Assembly: GCA_025506515.1 (NCBI GenBank)
Contig: CM046454.1
Coordinates: forward strand, 30,926,465-30,990,464
Source of the DNA: Flaveria trinervia
Lineage: Eukaryota > Streptophyta > Magnoliopsida > Asterales > Asteraceae
Reading direction: 5' to 3'
Length of the DNA: 64,000 nucleotides
Shown here: positions 45,458-58,500 of the stretch, in pieces
Layout: each line of letters opens with the position of its first letter
Position numbering within the stretch: position 1 is the stretch's first letter
The notes under the pieces: model-generated
Seen by the model: the letters and a program-made list of their open reading frames with translations, nothing else
What the model was told of the DNA's origin: nothing
Databases searched by the model: none
Position numbers and translations under genes: made by a program

Positions 45458-46229
45458 ATCTCCCACTTGCACAAGATTCATAGAAGATTGATGCAAGCAG
45501 TAAATACCGCCTAACACGGTTTACTACCCTTAATACGCATGACTTATAGCCATTCAATAACATCATCCCATTCAAGTATCCTACTTAAAATGATTTAGGT
45601 GAATTATCATATATCCTTTCGATACAGATGTTATGTTAAATCCAAGGACGCAGAGTGATCATTACTTGTTGATTTAAATTATCCAGGCCTTAGAGATCTA
45701 ACCCTCAACGAATAAGAGGAACAAATCCCATCTTGACTACATACGTTTCTCACAATCACCTTGTGTCACACCTCAACATAGTCTCATGTACTGTCCATTA
45801 TTTCAGAACAACGGATAACCAGATCAAGGTATGACACTTGGTGAATATTAAAACCCAATATGTATCTCAGGTCTGAGGATACCAAATGATATTCGCCTTT
45901 ACTCAAATTTACTTATGATCAATCAATAAGATTCCATGTAGTAAAGTTTGAGATGCGGGTTAGTCCAATATTTGTATCCCACAAATATCTATGAACCTTG
46001 GTAGCAACCCATTGCTTTATATTCATCCTTATGAATATCAACCAATCCAAGTTCATAATAATCTTACCCTCACACTTGTTCCCACAAGTCTGAACAACTA
46101 CAGACATTTAGAGTAAACAACTTACACATGGATTAAACATGCTAAATTGGAATATTAATTGAAACATTATAACCAAATAATTTATTCAAATAATAAAAGG
46201 TTCCACATATCCAAATACAAAATTACAGA
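45458..46229 (-). other. PPT and 3' untranslated part of the Tork/Angela-like copia
   Basis: Starts with the PPT (minus strand TTGTGCAAGTGGGAGAT at 45458-45474), then about 750 bp without coding pattern between RNase H and the LTR. No third ORF is present here, in contrast to families 1-3. Confidence 0.7.
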
Positions 46230-48246
46230 TCAAATCCAATCACTAGAATATCGAAGTCCCATGGCACAAGTATGACCTTCATGCTTTGCCTTTTCAAGGA
46301 GCTTCGTGAGAGGATCCGCAATGTTTTAATCCGTGTGAACTTTGCGAATACATATCTTTTCCTTTTCAATATCATCTCGTACGTAGTTCAATCTCCGCTC
46401 AATGTGCCTAGTCTTTTGATGAGCACGAGGTTCCTTGATTTGGGCAATCACACCGTCATTATCACAAAAGATCTCTAGGGGATCCTGAATGGAAGGGACA
46501 ACCCCTAGATCGGCAATGAATTTCTTCAACCATGCAGCTTCTTGAGCTGCCAATGAGGCGGCGACGTATTCTGATTCTATAGTTGATAGAGCCACCACAT
46601 CCTATTTGGAGCTCTTCCAAGAGACCGCTCCTCCATTCAAAATGAAAACATATCCCGATTATGACCATGAATCATCACGATCGGTTTGGAAACTTGCATC
46701 CGTGTAACCTTTTACAATGAGTTCCTCATCACCAGATCCATAGACTAGGAACATATCTTTTGTCCTCCTTAGGTACTTAAGTATGTTCTTAATAGCCATC
46801 CAATGTCTGTTTCCAGGATTTTGCTGGTATCAGCTTGTCATGCTTAAGGCGCATGACACGTCCGGTCGAGTGCATATCATTGCATACATGATGGATCCAA
46901 TAGCAGATGCGTATGGGTTTGCCGTCATTTTATCTTGCTCATCCTTTGAGCTAGGACATTGAGTCGTACTCGATATCGTTCCTCTTTGAATAGGTACCGT
47001 ACCTTTCTTAGAGTTCTCCATCTTGAACCTTTTCAAGATTTTATCGATGTAAGCACTTTGATTTAAACCAATCAACCGCCTTGATCTATCCCTATAGATC
47101 TTTATTCCCGGAATATAGGCGGCTTCACCAAGATCCTTGATGGAAAAACAACTTCCAAGCCAGGTTTTTACACCTTCCAAGGTTGGAATGTCATTTCCAA
47201 ATAGTAGTATGTCATCAACATACAATACTAGGAAAGTGATGATGCTCCCACTAGCTTTCTTATATACACAAGCTTCATCAACGTTCTTGATGAATCCGAA
47301 CTTAATTATTTCTTCATCAAAACGGTGATTCCAACTTCTCGATGCTTGTTTTAATCCATAGATTGATTTCTTTAACTTGCATGCTTTATCAGGATGTTTT
47401 GGATCGACCAAACCTTCAGGCTGAACCATATAGACATCTTCATCAAGATATCCATTTACGAAAGTGGTTTTGACATCCATTTGCCAAATCTCATAATCAT
47501 AATGAGCAACTATGGCAAACAATGTCCTTATAGACTTTACCATCGCAACAGGTGAGAAGGTTTCATCATAATTAACCCCTTGAGTTTGAGTGAAACCCTT
47601 TGCTACAAGTCTAGCCTTATAAGTGTCCAAGTTTCCATGCATATCGGTTTTCTTCTTGAAAACCCACTTGCTTCCAACTACTTTGGAGTTAAGAGGTGGT
47701 ACAACCAAGTCCCATACTTGATTGTCATGCATAGATTGCATCTCAACGCTCATGGTCTCGAGCCATTTGTCACAATCCGAATTGAACACTTCATCATGGT
47801 ATGTGGTTGGTTCATCTGAATCTACCACATAGCATCCATCCATGAAAAATCCGTATCTTTCAGGTGGAGTACTAGTTCTACCACTTTTGCGAACGTTTTG
47901 TGTGTATTGATCAACCACTTGATCATCTTCAACATCCTCATGTTGAGTGCTAGTTTCAACCAAATGTGCATCGGGTTGTGGTTTTTGATCCTCCTCAAGA
48001 TCCACTGTTCTACTGCTAGTTCCTTCCATAAGAAACTTTGCTTCTAAGAACTCACCCTTTCTAGCAACAAACACCTTTTGTTCCAGTGGATCATAAAAAT
48101 AATATCCCATAGAATTTCTCGGATATCCAATAAAGATGCACTTGGTGGATCGAACTTCCAATTTGTTTAGGGTGGCAGTCTTAATATAAGCCTCACAACC
48201 CCAGACCCTTAAATATGATAGGGATAGAACTCTTCCATGCCATATT
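46230..48246 (-). pseudogene. Copia pol (integrase end, RT, RNase H), Tork/Angela-like
   Basis: Begins in the integrase C-terminus (KIWHGRVLSLSYLRVWGCEA) right at the LTR junction. A 443-codon open stretch (46830-48161) follows: CIFIGYPRNSMGYYFYDPLE, SKWVFKKKTDMHGNLDTYKA, first Asp (IWQMDVKTTFVNGYLDEDVY), LKKSIYGLKQASRSWNHRFD, the catalytic VLYVDDILLFGND and SIKDLGEAAYIPGIKIYRDR. After a stop near 46830 RNase H continues (DVVALSTIESEYVAASLAAQ, IFCDNDGVIAQIKEPRAHQK, TRHIERRLNYVRDDIEKEKI) to about 46230. RT is the best preserved catalytic domain in the window. RNase H has a few stops. Confidence 0.9.
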
Positions 48247-49124
48247 TTAACCTCTTAAACTTTTAGAAAAAGGCAGCGGAAATATATTTATAACATGATT
48301 ATAAAACTGAAATTTCATGTTCTTATGGTGACATATATATGTTTAAAACAACCCAAAATCAAAGGATCATTATATGTGAATAAGAAAGCTATGAAACATA
48401 TGTAAATGTACATAAAATCACAGCTACAATAAGCTGTGAAAAACTACCTTTCAACAGCTTAATGTCGACCAAGAAAGGGATGTTGGATGCTCAATACTCG
48501 CCAAGCCTCAAAGGAAAGGATCCCTCAAGCTTGTATACCCCAAGCTAACTTGCAACCACCTCTTCTTGCTAGGGAGATGAACACCAAATGACTCCAATAC
48601 CTCTCCAAAAACTGCTGGAACTCGAGAGCTTGAGAGAGAAATGGGAGCTTCTAATTTTTGATTTGCATGTGTGAAAGAGATGGGATGGTTGAGTGTTGGA
48701 CTAGTCTTTAAGTTATTGTAGTTCACAAGAAAGTAAAACCCTCTCATAGGAGAGGGAGGCGGCCGAAATGGGTCTCAAAACCAAAATGTTTTCCCCCCAA
48801 AAGTTAATCAAGCAATTTATAAACTAGTCCCTTATAAGTTGTACAATTAACTTTTAACTGTATAACTTATACACTCTTTTATTATTTGATGTTATCTAAC
48901 TAACTTAAATAACACTAAGTAATATTCTTGAACAAAATATCCTATGCAACTTATTTAGAAAACCCATTTTCTAAATTTGGTGTTATAATTTAATTGCAGG
49001 ATCATATCCTGAATTGAATAATTGTTGGTGATTGCAAAGCTTGTTATTGGGTGTAACCCGACTTGGATCATGACATACTAACCGCATCAATGTTATATGT
49101 GTCTTGGGCATATAGAATCCAGCA
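48247..49124 (-). repeat. 5' LTR, Tork/Angela-like copia (3' end clipped)
   Basis: Matches 44545-45457. The last about 15 bp in element sense, and the PBS, are missing because the LTR joins integrase sequence at about 48247. Element-sense start TGCTGGATTC (consensus TGTTGG). Confidence 0.82.
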
Positions 49125-50494
49125 TGATGATCTTCCTTCAATGCCTCATCTTGAAACCAAGTGTGTTTTCACCTAATTCCGTAATCAGACCTCTCATTCT
49201 TTCGCAGTTAAGATGATCTTCTTTCAATGCCTCATCTTGAAACTCTTTGACTTGCTTCATCACATTAGAAGTCGTGATCAACTGGTAAGCTCTTACCCGA
49301 ATCGACTTGGTCTCTCTTTTCAACTAAGGGCATCAGCCACCATGTTGGCTTTGCCCAGATAGTAGTGGATCTCGCAATCATAATCTTTTATAAGCTCCAA
49401 CCATCTCTTCTACGTCATGTTCAGGTCCTTCTGCTCGAATAAGTACTTCAAGCTCTTGTGGTCGGTGAATATGATGCATTTTTTACCGCATAGGTAGTGC
49501 CTCCAAATTTTAACGCTAAGACCACAGTTGCTAGCTCCAAATCATGAGTAGGATAATCGACCTCATGAACCTTCAACTATCAGGATGCATAGGCTATAAC
49601 CTTTCCTCTTTACATTAACACACATCCCAACCTCGAGTACGAAGCATCAGAATAAACCACCAGATCTTCACTTCCATCGGGTAATGCTAGAACAGGAGCT
49701 TAAGTCAATCTCTCCTTTAATTCTTCGAACGCCTTCTCTTGAGCTTGACCCCATACGAACTTTACATCTTTCCGGGTCAACTTAGTCAGTGGAGAAGCGA
49801 TCTTAGAGAATTCTTGTATGAATCTCCTCTAGTAGCCCGCCAAACCCAAGAAACTACGAATCTCGGATGGCGTCTTTGGAGACTTCCATTGCATCACTGC
49901 ATCCACCTTTGTCGGCTCCACCGTAATCCTGTCAGGATTCACCACATGACCCAAGAATTGAACCTCGCACAACCAGAATGCACATTTGGAGAATTTAGCA
50001 TACAACTTCTCCCTTCTCAACGTCTCCATCACCTCTCGAATGTGACCGGCATGCTCCTGTTCACTCTTGGAATAAATCAGGATATCATCGATAAATACAG
50101 TCACTGATTTATCCAACAACGGCCAACACACTCGGTTCATCAAGTCCATAAAAGCAGCTGGCACATTGGTCAACCAAACAACATAACTAGAAATAAATAG
50201 TGACCATAATGCGTGCGAAAAGCTATTTTAGGAATATCCTGCTCTTCACCGTTAACTGATGGTAGCCCAATCAATGATCTATCCTTGAGAACCAACTGGC
50301 GCGTTGAGGCTGATACACATCCTCATGCTACCGTGTTTCTTCTTCATAAATAAGACCGGAGCACCCCAAGGAGAGATATTTGACCTAATAAACCCCTTAT
50401 CAAGCAGCTCTTGCAATTGCTCCATCAAATCCTTCATCTCAGTTGGAGCCAACCGATACAGTGCCTTGGCAATAGGTTGGGCACCTCGTATCAA
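49125..50494 (-). pseudogene. Gypsy RT, RNase H and integrase N-terminus
   Basis: From the right: [20 protein letters not shown] and [20 protein letters not shown] (RT start), HGSMRMCI, then a gap of about 35-40 codons and frameshifts. The catalytic [20 protein letters not shown] lies in 49829-50173, then [20 protein letters not shown] and [17 protein letters not shown]. RNase H lies at 49330-49830 in broken frames. Pre-integrase IRVRAYQLITTSN and ALKEDHLNCERMRGLITELG run up to the copia insertion at 49125. Non-functional. Confidence 0.87.
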
Positions 50495-50863
50495 ATCAAT
50501 CTAAAACTCGATCTCTTGATCAGGTGGCACTCATGGTAAGTCTTCTGGGAACACGTCTGGAAAGTCACACACAATCGGTACATCAAACAGTTGTGGTGTT
50601 GGTGTTTTTACATCCTTCACATAAGCCATGTAGGCGTTTCATCCACGCCTCTTGCACTTTCCTGCCACAGCCATTGAGATTACTTTCGGGATCGTCATGA
50701 CCCGATCCCCATAAAACATCACCATACTCCCGTCAGGTGCTTCTAAACGAATCATCTTCTTGCGACACACAATGTTCGCCTCATAGTCTGCTAACCAATC
50801 CATCCCAAGAACCACATCGAAAGCACCTAAGGTCATCAGGAATGGTCTAACCAGAAAGACCAT
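50495..50863 (-). pseudogene. Gypsy aspartic protease
   Basis: MVFLVRPFLMTLGAFDVVLG, then MDWLADYEANIVCRKKMIRL, the typical gypsy segment after the protease active site. Upstream, 50847-51060 encodes VNQTLASMLFDSSASKSFIS, the active-site region. Gypsy proteases usually have D-S/T-G; here it reads DSSAS, Gly replaced by Ser, which suggests loss of activity. Confidence 0.8.
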
Positions 50864-52377
50864 TTAGTTCCACATCACATCCTTCTATCATCTCAGAAAT
50901 CCTGGTAGACTTACATATGGCAGTTTTTACATCAAATGGCACATCTATATTCTTACTACTAACAGAAAATTTAGCACAGAAAGCAGTGGAAATGAAACTT
51001 TTACTAGCACTAGAATCGAATAACATAGAGGCTAAAGTTTGGTTTACTAGAAACATACCTGACACAACATCAGGGTCTGTCCTTGCCTCCTCCTGTGTCG
51101 TCGTAAATGCTCTGGCGCTCACCCTCGGTCCTTCACCTCCAGTCTTGTTCACCCCAGAACCCTCTGCCCTCAGCTTCTTACAGTCTCTAATCATGTGGCC
51201 CTCCGTGCCACAGTTAAAACATCGGGCCGTATGATAGTCCTTTTCTATATGCCCCGTCTTCCCACATTTGAACCATAGGTTCAATCCCAGCCTATATTCT
51301 CCAATATGCTCCTTTCCACATCTACCACACTTCTTCGACCCTGCACCAGATATGACCACATGGCGGTCATCTACCTGTGCCTTCTTGTTACTCGTTGGGG
51401 AACCACCCCGACGAAACCTATTTCCATTCCAATTCCAATCACTGCCACCTTTCTTGCTACCTTGGGTCACCACCACAGTCCTTTCATCATACAGTCTCCC
51501 TGCCAAATCAACCACCTACCTAAACGTGCTCGATCGGGAATCGATCATGTGCCTACGGATATCTGTCGGCAAGCCCTGAATATACCTATTGGTTTTTCAT
51601 GACCAGGGTGTTACTTGGTCTGGCACCAGATGTGCCATCTCATTGAACTTGATGGTGTACTGCTGATGTGTCATCGTCCCCGCCTCCAACTACAAGGACT
51701 CTCTCTCAACCTTGTCCATCTCCCTATAAGGACAAAACTCCTCAATAACTAATCTTTTTAACTCAGACCACTTCATTTTCCTAATAGTCCGACAACCCTT
51801 AGCTTGGACAATATTGTCCCACTAGCATAAAGTTGAGTCCACGAAAGAGTGGGCAACAAATTTCACCTTTTGGTCTTTTCAGCACTGGCTGATATTCAGA
51901 ACAACTTCCATTTCCCTCACCTCGGTGAGCAGTAGTAGCAATACCATTACCAAAAAAAGTAGGGGGCTTACACCTTTGAAATGCCCCATAGTTACAGCCT
52001 TGTGCCGCCTCCGATGTAGGCTCTTCTTCTTCCTCTTCTTCTTCATCATTAGATAGACCCGTCTCAGTCTCGGGCTGTCTTCTTTCACGTGTAGGTCTAC
52101 TCCTTTCCTTCATTTCCCCTTCCCTCATAGCCTTGATAACTTCAGTCACCACACATGGTAAGATTGTCTGCATGACCTGATGAACTTCTTCCACAACAGC
52201 CTATTTTACCGAGGCTCTCAGATTGGTGCTCTCATCACCGCCCTCCGGATGAGGGGTCTCGGGTTCTTCATGAACCACCTTTTCGACTCTAGGTCTTCCA
52301 CTCGTGACACATGGTTCAGCACCACGTCCACCACCACCTCCACCATGTGAAGCTTCTGATGATCTACCACCGGCCAT
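50864..52377 (-). pseudogene. Gypsy gag
   Basis: ATG at 52375-52377 (MAGGRSSEASHGGGGGGRGA). A stop near 52205 precedes EEVHQVMQTILPCVVTEVIK and an acidic stretch, then YGAFQRCKPPTFFGNG, where the capsid domain normally begins. The capsid itself is broken between 51600 and 51900. 50847-51515 is open: CGRCGKEHIGEY, LWFKCGKTGHIEKDY and the CCHC knuckle CFNCGTEGHMIRDC, passing into protease in the same frame. RNA-binding capsid precursor. Confidence 0.82.
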
Positions 52378-52718
52378 CCTCTATCACACACACATTGAAA
52401 GATTCAAACACCAACACGGTCATTCAAGGGAACAACTCAGTTTATGTCAAGTATAAAGTAAGTCCCTAATTGCAGTGGCCAATTGTGATTAGCCACTTAC
52501 TTTACTCTTCATACCTGAAGCATTACCTATCGTGAATACATCAGTATCTAAATCTACTAGCAACTCATAACCACTAACATGCGCACGTAATACCAGTTAA
52601 CAACAACAAAATACCTCATGGCACGCAACTACTCGGACTGGCATCCTTTCCCTTTCCATCCCATTTTCAGTTTAAGTTAGGTTTATTTTGAAAATTAACT
52701 CATTTCACAAAAACTTTG
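52378..52718 (-). other. Gypsy 5' leader
   Basis: Untranslated leader between PBS and gag ATG. No motif array or ORF seen. Confidence 0.6.
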
Positions 52719-52730
52719 GCTCTAATACCA
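52719..52730 (-). other. Primer binding site, gypsy element
   Basis: Minus strand TGGTATTAGAGC, one base off the initiator tRNA-Met complement TGGTATCAGAGC, three bases from the LTR at 52734. Confidence 0.85.
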
Positions 52731-52733
52731 ACT

Positions 52734-54773
52734 TGTAAGGCCCCGTTCCCGGGACGCTCACAACATGTCAACCATTACACATAAAACGTATATACATTTA
52801 TCTTTCATTAAACATCAAAGTGGAACATCAAAATAACTTTTCATTTCATTATAAATTCTTTGCAACTTAAAACAATCATTAATTTCAAAACATCGTTCGT
52901 TTGCATTACAATGCAAAAACATTAAACAAGAGAATGCCATCCAAAATGCCAAGTAGTTGCCCCTGCCATCCTCAGCAATGCTCACCTGCCAATTTGAAAA
53001 TGCATAAAAAGTCAGCGTTGCTGAGTGAGTTCTAGTTTTATAGCAAAACATACTTTACTTTCGTTAAAACCATTCTTTACTTTTGCATGTGATCACACAT
53101 CATACATATACATAGATAATATCATTATTTTCTTCATCATTCATTCATTTACTTTCATCCAATGATGCTTTCTTACTTTCATTCATACATTCATCATTAC
53201 TTCTTTTCATACTATCATAGACCCCTTGTCATGGTGCACAACAGCATGGCCATAGTACCTAGGGTAAATTCAGGTGTACCATTGTCATGTGATATACGCG
53301 TTGTCATGCATAAAGCTAATACTGGGCCGAGGTCTACCATAAACCCCCCGTCATGACGCACAGTAGCCTGGCCACAATATTTAGGGTAAGCAACAAAGGT
53401 TCTATACAAATGGTCGGTCATAAATACGGATCCCGGTGTGCATCCTTCTGCGGTAGCTAACCCACACACCGTTGAACTACCACCCTTCATTGGGCGTGTT
53501 TCGACATACAAGGCTTGCAAGACTTACCTTACTTTCCTTTGTTCATTAATGCATGCATTCGTTCATCATGTTCCTTTTTTCATTATCTTCCACTTTACGT
53601 TACATAATACTTTCATTTCATTCATTAACATTTAACGTAAAGCCGTGGGAAAATAATCATACAATGTAAGGAACATCATCAGACACAGTGAACATCATCA
53701 TACAGGGCATCATACGTACATAACATACATCATTCATAACATCATGAATAAGCACCAATCGTACATCCTAACATCATCATACAATCCCCATCACAACATC
53801 TACGACCTCAAAAGTCAGCTTACATGAACCCCAGAGAACCTCCCATGTCAAAGCCTACATTTCACTTTTTCCCCGAAAAGTCAGAAAATATTCTAAGTGT
53901 TCATCCGCATTTCCCTTTTTGGTCTTCCGCATTTCTTTTACTCTTCCGCATTTGTCAATGCTCATCCGCATTGACTTTACTCATCCGCATTTGTCAATGC
54001 TCATCCGCATTTGTCCATCAGCATTAACTTTGTTCATCCACGTTTGTTCAGTCGCATGAACTTATCCACATTTGTTCATCCGCGTTGACTTTAACTCCTC
54101 CGCATTTGTCAATGCTCATCCGCATTTGTTCATACGTGTTAACTTTATTCATCCCCATTTGTTCAGTCGCTTGAACTTATCCACATTTGTTCATCCGCAT
54201 TGACTTTAACTCATCCGCATTTGTCAATGCTCATCCACATTTGTTAATCCGCATTTGTTAAGTCACATGAACTTATCCACATTTATTCATCCGCATTTGT
54301 TCAGTCGGATAACCTACTCATGTGCATTTGTTTATTCGCATGACTTACACATGCGCATTTGTTCATTCACATGACTTACTCATCCGCATTGCTTTATCAT
54401 GTGCTTTGACTTATCCACATTGACTTTCTCATCCACATTTCCTCATCTGCATTTGTTCACACTTAGCAGATTTTCTAAACTTAGACGTATGAACTACTGT
54501 TTGGGCGTATGGGCACCCTAGGGCACACTTATCAGCACATTCAATTCCCAAACCTCGTCTATCATGTTCTAAGCTTAAATCATGCATTCTAAGCCTTAGA
54601 AACACAACCATAACATCATCAAGCATGAACATAATCCAAAATCACACCATAACAGCAACATACATACATTCATACATACGGGTATGAAAGCGAGTTTTAT
54701 ACAAACATACATTCATGCATTTCCAGCCCCAAAATTAGTTTAAACATGTAAAAGAGGGGTTCTTGTCAGGATC
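52734..54773 (-). repeat. Gypsy 5' LTR (interrupted)
   Basis: Plus-strand start TGTAAGGCCCCGTTCCCGGG beside the PBS. Contains the 122-bp tandem unit (53212 and 53334) and the CATCCGCATTTGT array. At AAGAGGGGTTCT (54773) it breaks; the 3' LTR continues here with AGAACTCACC (42869 on), so the family 3 element was inserted at this point (left 5 bp GTTCT). Confidence 0.88.
53900..54470. repeat. CATCCGCATTTGT array in gypsy 5' LTR
   Basis: Same motif as 41985-42570: CATCCGCATTTGTCAATGCT, CATCCGCATTGACTTTA and GTCGCATGAACTTATCC units. Unit order differs from the 3' LTR, so units were gained or lost after insertion, or the LTRs have recombined. Confidence 0.85.
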
Positions 54774-55026
54774 TGGTATTTGAACAAAACACCAACTAAC
54801 GTGTTAAACCAAACCAAATAGTGTGGAATCCTATTTGATTGGCGATCCAATCAGTGAGAACGCACGTAGACACAATAATGTATTGAATCTAACATCAAGA
54901 ATCGATTAGCAATTGATCGACAGCGTTCTATGAACTTGGAGTACGAACTTAGAGGCTTCTGGACAGCTAGGGTACGTCTGGAGTTGAAGTGTATTTAATG
55001 CTTACAGTTTTCCATGAATTAGGTGG

Positions 55027-55034
55027 TATTTATA
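55027..55034 (-). promoter_or_regulatory. LTR TATA box, family 3
   Basis: Minus-strand TATAAATA in CCTATAAATACCACC, with the palindrome array starting about 40 bp upstream in element sense. Confidence 0.65.
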
Positions 55035-55069
55035 GGTTAGGATTGCTCATTCGGGCAACTGAACCATTA

Positions 55070-55260
55070 GCATGGTTCAGTCGTGCGATTGAGTCATGCG
55101 GTTGGTTCATACACATGACTGAGTGTTCAGTCGCACGACTGAGCCATTCTTATGTGACAATCACACGACTGATCCAGTCTCCTGGTTCAGTCGTGCGACT
55201 GAGTCATTCGCATAAAGTTGTTCATGCGTATGGTCCATTAGCATGGGCCATTCGCCTGAT
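55070..55260. repeat. Family 3 palindrome array in LTR
   Basis: Repeated CAGTCGTGCGACTGAG, CAGTCGCACGACTGAG and CATGCGGTTG/CATTCGCATG variants. The core CAGTCG-YR-CGACTG is self-complementary. Same motif as 58900-59730. Confidence 0.85.
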
Positions 55261-55499
55261 AACTTCATGTTGTTAAGTTTGAATATATTAAATATCATAA
55301 TGTTATTTATATTAAATCAATCAACCACAAACCTATATAATCAAGTCAATATGTGTTAAAGAACTCATTAATGAAATATTAAACAAGACAAATCACAAAC
55401 AAATATTCTCATTCATTAAGTACCCAATATTACATAAGTGCAAGACATTCAAGACATATTACATTGATCTCAGGATCTAGGTACATATATGTATCATCA

Positions 55500-55513
55500 A
55501 ACTCCCCCTTGGA
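55500..55513 (-). other. Polypurine tract, family 3
   Basis: Minus strand CCAAGGGGGAGTT next to the LTR start TGATGATAC. Confidence 0.85.
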
Positions 55514-55524
55514 CCTAGATCTAT

Positions 55525-58500
55525 CTATTGTCTTACATCTTTCATAATTTCCTCAAACTTCTTGTATTTAGCTTCTTTGGTGACTAGTGTATTTATCTCA
55601 AAAGCAAAACAGAGTCGTATTACATTCTGAAATTGGAAAGCTTGTACAATATCTCGTTTGTCATAGAACAATGGCCACTTGTATAATGTATAAACATCAT
55701 TTGATGACAAGTTGGGGAGCCACATTGCGTCAGAACCCTTATGGTTTCCATTGTACCATTTCTGTTCAAGTATCACGGCCTCGCTCGTTCTCCAATCGTA
55801 GTACCACCATTTGAAGTGTGGAGTGAAGTCCTGTGGCATCTCATGTAGTGGGATCTTTGCAATTGTACATGGTGGACTCCACATCAACACTACTTTTGGT
55901 TTGCCAGTTACAGCGTCAACCTCAGATCGTCTCATGTACCTCATTGGTTGTTGAGGTTTGAAGTTGACCCATCTGGTGTCGTACTCCCTCTTTAGAGCTG
56001 CTTCAAACCAGCCTGACATCTTACGAGGGTCAGCGTATAGCAAATTTAACTTTGCTAACTCGTTAAGCTCACAACCTAGAAGAGTCTTCACATCATGTGG
56101 GAATCTGAAGTACTCAATTCCCTTCTCATGTTTCACAGCGTAAACATTAAGGTCTTTAAAATGTGCCCATGCTATGATCCTGCCTGCCACCTTTTGATGT
56201 TTCTTGACTTTATACAGCTTGGTGTAGACAGTTGACTTTGTAGCATTGCGTTGGGCTCTTAGGTCATCAAAACAAGCAGCCCACTAAGCTTTTTGGTATT
56301 TACTTCAGCATCCATGGCTTGGGCTATATCGTCTTTCTTGTCTAACACTTCTTCCATTTTATCCAGAGTCTCGAAGGTTTCACTGACAAGGTTATCACCC
56401 AGATTAGGTACCATATTACCTTCAGTGTCAGCGTACTCTGGATAATGTTGATCAGTGACATCTTCTATCTCGATCTCATAAATGTCATTGAGTTCGTCGT
56501 CACTATCACCTTGGACTGTTGGAGCGTTTTTCACGATCTCGTCGGCATTTAGTTTTAACATTTCGGCCAACTGCTCATCAGTAAAGTCGTGAATTATCTC
56601 CCAATCTTCTGGGGTGTAACTCACAGATCTCCTTACAATCCCTTGTAGATCAAGAATCATGGTTAATTGAGTCTTGACTTGCTGAAGGGGATACATCATA
56701 TTCATCCCTTTGAAAGTTTGGAACTGTTTGATTTACACATTCAACACAACAATCATTAGTTCACAATCAAAACAGCAACATTGACATTAAATATAAACAT
56801 TCATTACATTAGCTTGATATGTGATTCAAATACATATGAATTAAGTAATAAAAACATCTAAGTATTACTCTTGTCCTGGAATCATCTGCTCTTCTGCTGA
56901 TGGGGCGGATATGGAGGCACCTTGATCTTGTGCTATTTTAGTCCTCCTATCACTGGCAGGTGTGGCACCCGCAGCAGGTGAGTTGTCATCATCATCATCA
57001 ACCTTATCGTCTTTAGCATCACCTGCAACATTAGTATCATCATCGCGAGCAGCATCCTCATCATCACTATCATCATCACTGTCATCTCCATCCCCTTCCT
57101 TGATCATCAGGGGCTCTTCCTTGGATCCCTTGAAACACAGCATGATGGTCTTGTTTGTGGTCTCCAACTCCTCAATCTTTTTTGCTGATTGAACATGCTG
57201 CTCCCGGAGTTGGGACATCTCTGCTTGCTGAGCATCCATCAGCTGGCCTACTGAGATATCTGCAGAGCTTGGGTAGCAGTAAGGTCTACTAGCTATCGTA
57301 ATTATGCAGTCTTCTCTTCATCTGCAGCCAACAGTCTCAGCACATACGGTTAAGTACTGAGAGCTATTCCTCTACCCTACTGGGAGGTAGAGGTGATCAG
57401 GATGTGCAGGAAAGGTGTGATGGTGGTACAACATGGTGGCCTAGTGGTGGTGGTGGTGACTGTGGTGTAGATTGGGGGTGGTATAACTGGTGGAGGTGTG
57501 GCAGTAGTGGTGGAGGGTGGAGGTGTGGTGGTGATTGTGGGTGGTATGGTAGTGGTGGTAGCTGTGGTGGTGGCAGTGATGAAAGTGAGTCGTCTCTTCT
57601 TCTTCTTCATGCCGCGGGGCTGAGCCATCCTTTTCTTCCTCGATCCTGTCGAGGAGGATGCTCCCCCTAGAACATAGCTCGGCTAATCGGTAGCATATGT
57701 AGGATCAGTATCAGCCTCTCCCGACCAGCCGGGGCGTTCACCAAACGCCCGGAGCCCCCGTTCTGTGGCCATGACTTTATTGACCACAGTCCGAGTCAGA
57801 GGCTCCTAATCTGAATCCTCCTCCTCACCAGGTATGAAATCTTGGTGGAATCCAGTAGTCTCTGCTCCATCTCCAGTGGGGGCAGATGCTGGTGATGCTA
57901 TATCAGCAGTGGGGGCCCTTGGTTGAGTGGGCCCTGCATATCCAGCATCACCGCTGTCATTATCATCGAAGTCATCCTCCAGGAGCTATAGCTGCTCTAC
58001 CTTAGAGTCACTATCAACATGATGCCATTTACACCTAGCTGGAGCCACGTAATCCTCCCGGGCGAGATGCCAGAACAATCTCCTCATAGGGGGCTTAACC
58101 TGCTTTCCCCTGTAGACCTTCATACAACCCAAAGTAGTGTCGTCCATCACCTCGAGAATCATAGCATCCTCCTTCTCCTTTGGTAAGAAAGGGAGCTTTT
58201 GGTCAATAATCATATGCATGAATCGAGGGTACATGCAGAAGCCCTCCTTCCCTTTCCCCTCAATGTTCTCCACCAAGTAGGTGAAGATCATCCAGGAGAA
58301 GCTGAACGGATGGTTCAGCACCAACACTGCATACGCGTTCTGGATCTGATCTGACTGCTTATCAAATCCTCCCTTCCGAGATGCTATGCACTTCAGCAGC
58401 ACATGTGCGAGGTACTTGAGATGGGGACACAGGTTGCTTTTGTTGAGCACCGCTACGTTGATGTCCCAAGAGTACTTAGCTCGCAAGAAACATCCTGAGA

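Larger units (their letters stand above)
44530..49124 (-). mobile_element. Tork/Angela-like copia inserted in gypsy integrase, internally deleted
   Basis: Minus strand: 5' LTR (48247-49124) joined directly to the end of integrase, RT, RNase H, PPT, 3' LTR (44530-45457). GATG occurs on both sides (CGATG at 44525-44529, TGATG at 49125-49129), a likely target duplication with one change. Removing the element rejoins gypsy integrase (GFKMRH to [14 protein letters not shown]). PBS, gag, protease and most of integrase are missing. Confidence 0.87.
41311..54773 (-). mobile_element. Ty3/gypsy chromovirus, Tekay/Del-like, with nested copia
   Basis: Minus strand, right to left: 5' LTR (from 54773 leftwards to 52734), PBS, gag, protease, RT, RNase H, integrase with C-terminal chromodomain-like segment, PPT, 3' LTR (43197 to 41311). 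PR-RT-RH-INT order defines Ty3/gypsy. Interrupted in integrase by a Tork/Angela-like copia (44530-49124). Its 5' LTR is interrupted at 54773 by the family 3 element and its 3' LTR is truncated at 41311. Full LTR length would be about 2.3-2.4 kb. Confidence 0.88.
54774..55499 (-). repeat. 3' LTR, family 3
   Basis: 726 bp. Plus-strand TGTCAGGATCTGGTATTTG to TATGTATCATCA; element sense TGATGATAC...CTGACA. PPT adjacent on the right. TATA box at 55027-55034 and CAGTCGTGCGACTGAG motifs at 55070-55260 upstream of it. Confidence 0.87.

Noticed and set aside
57404..57670. Gly-rich plus-strand ORF (glycine-rich protein)
   Set aside because: Complement of the Thr/Pro low-complexity part of the family 3 third ORF.
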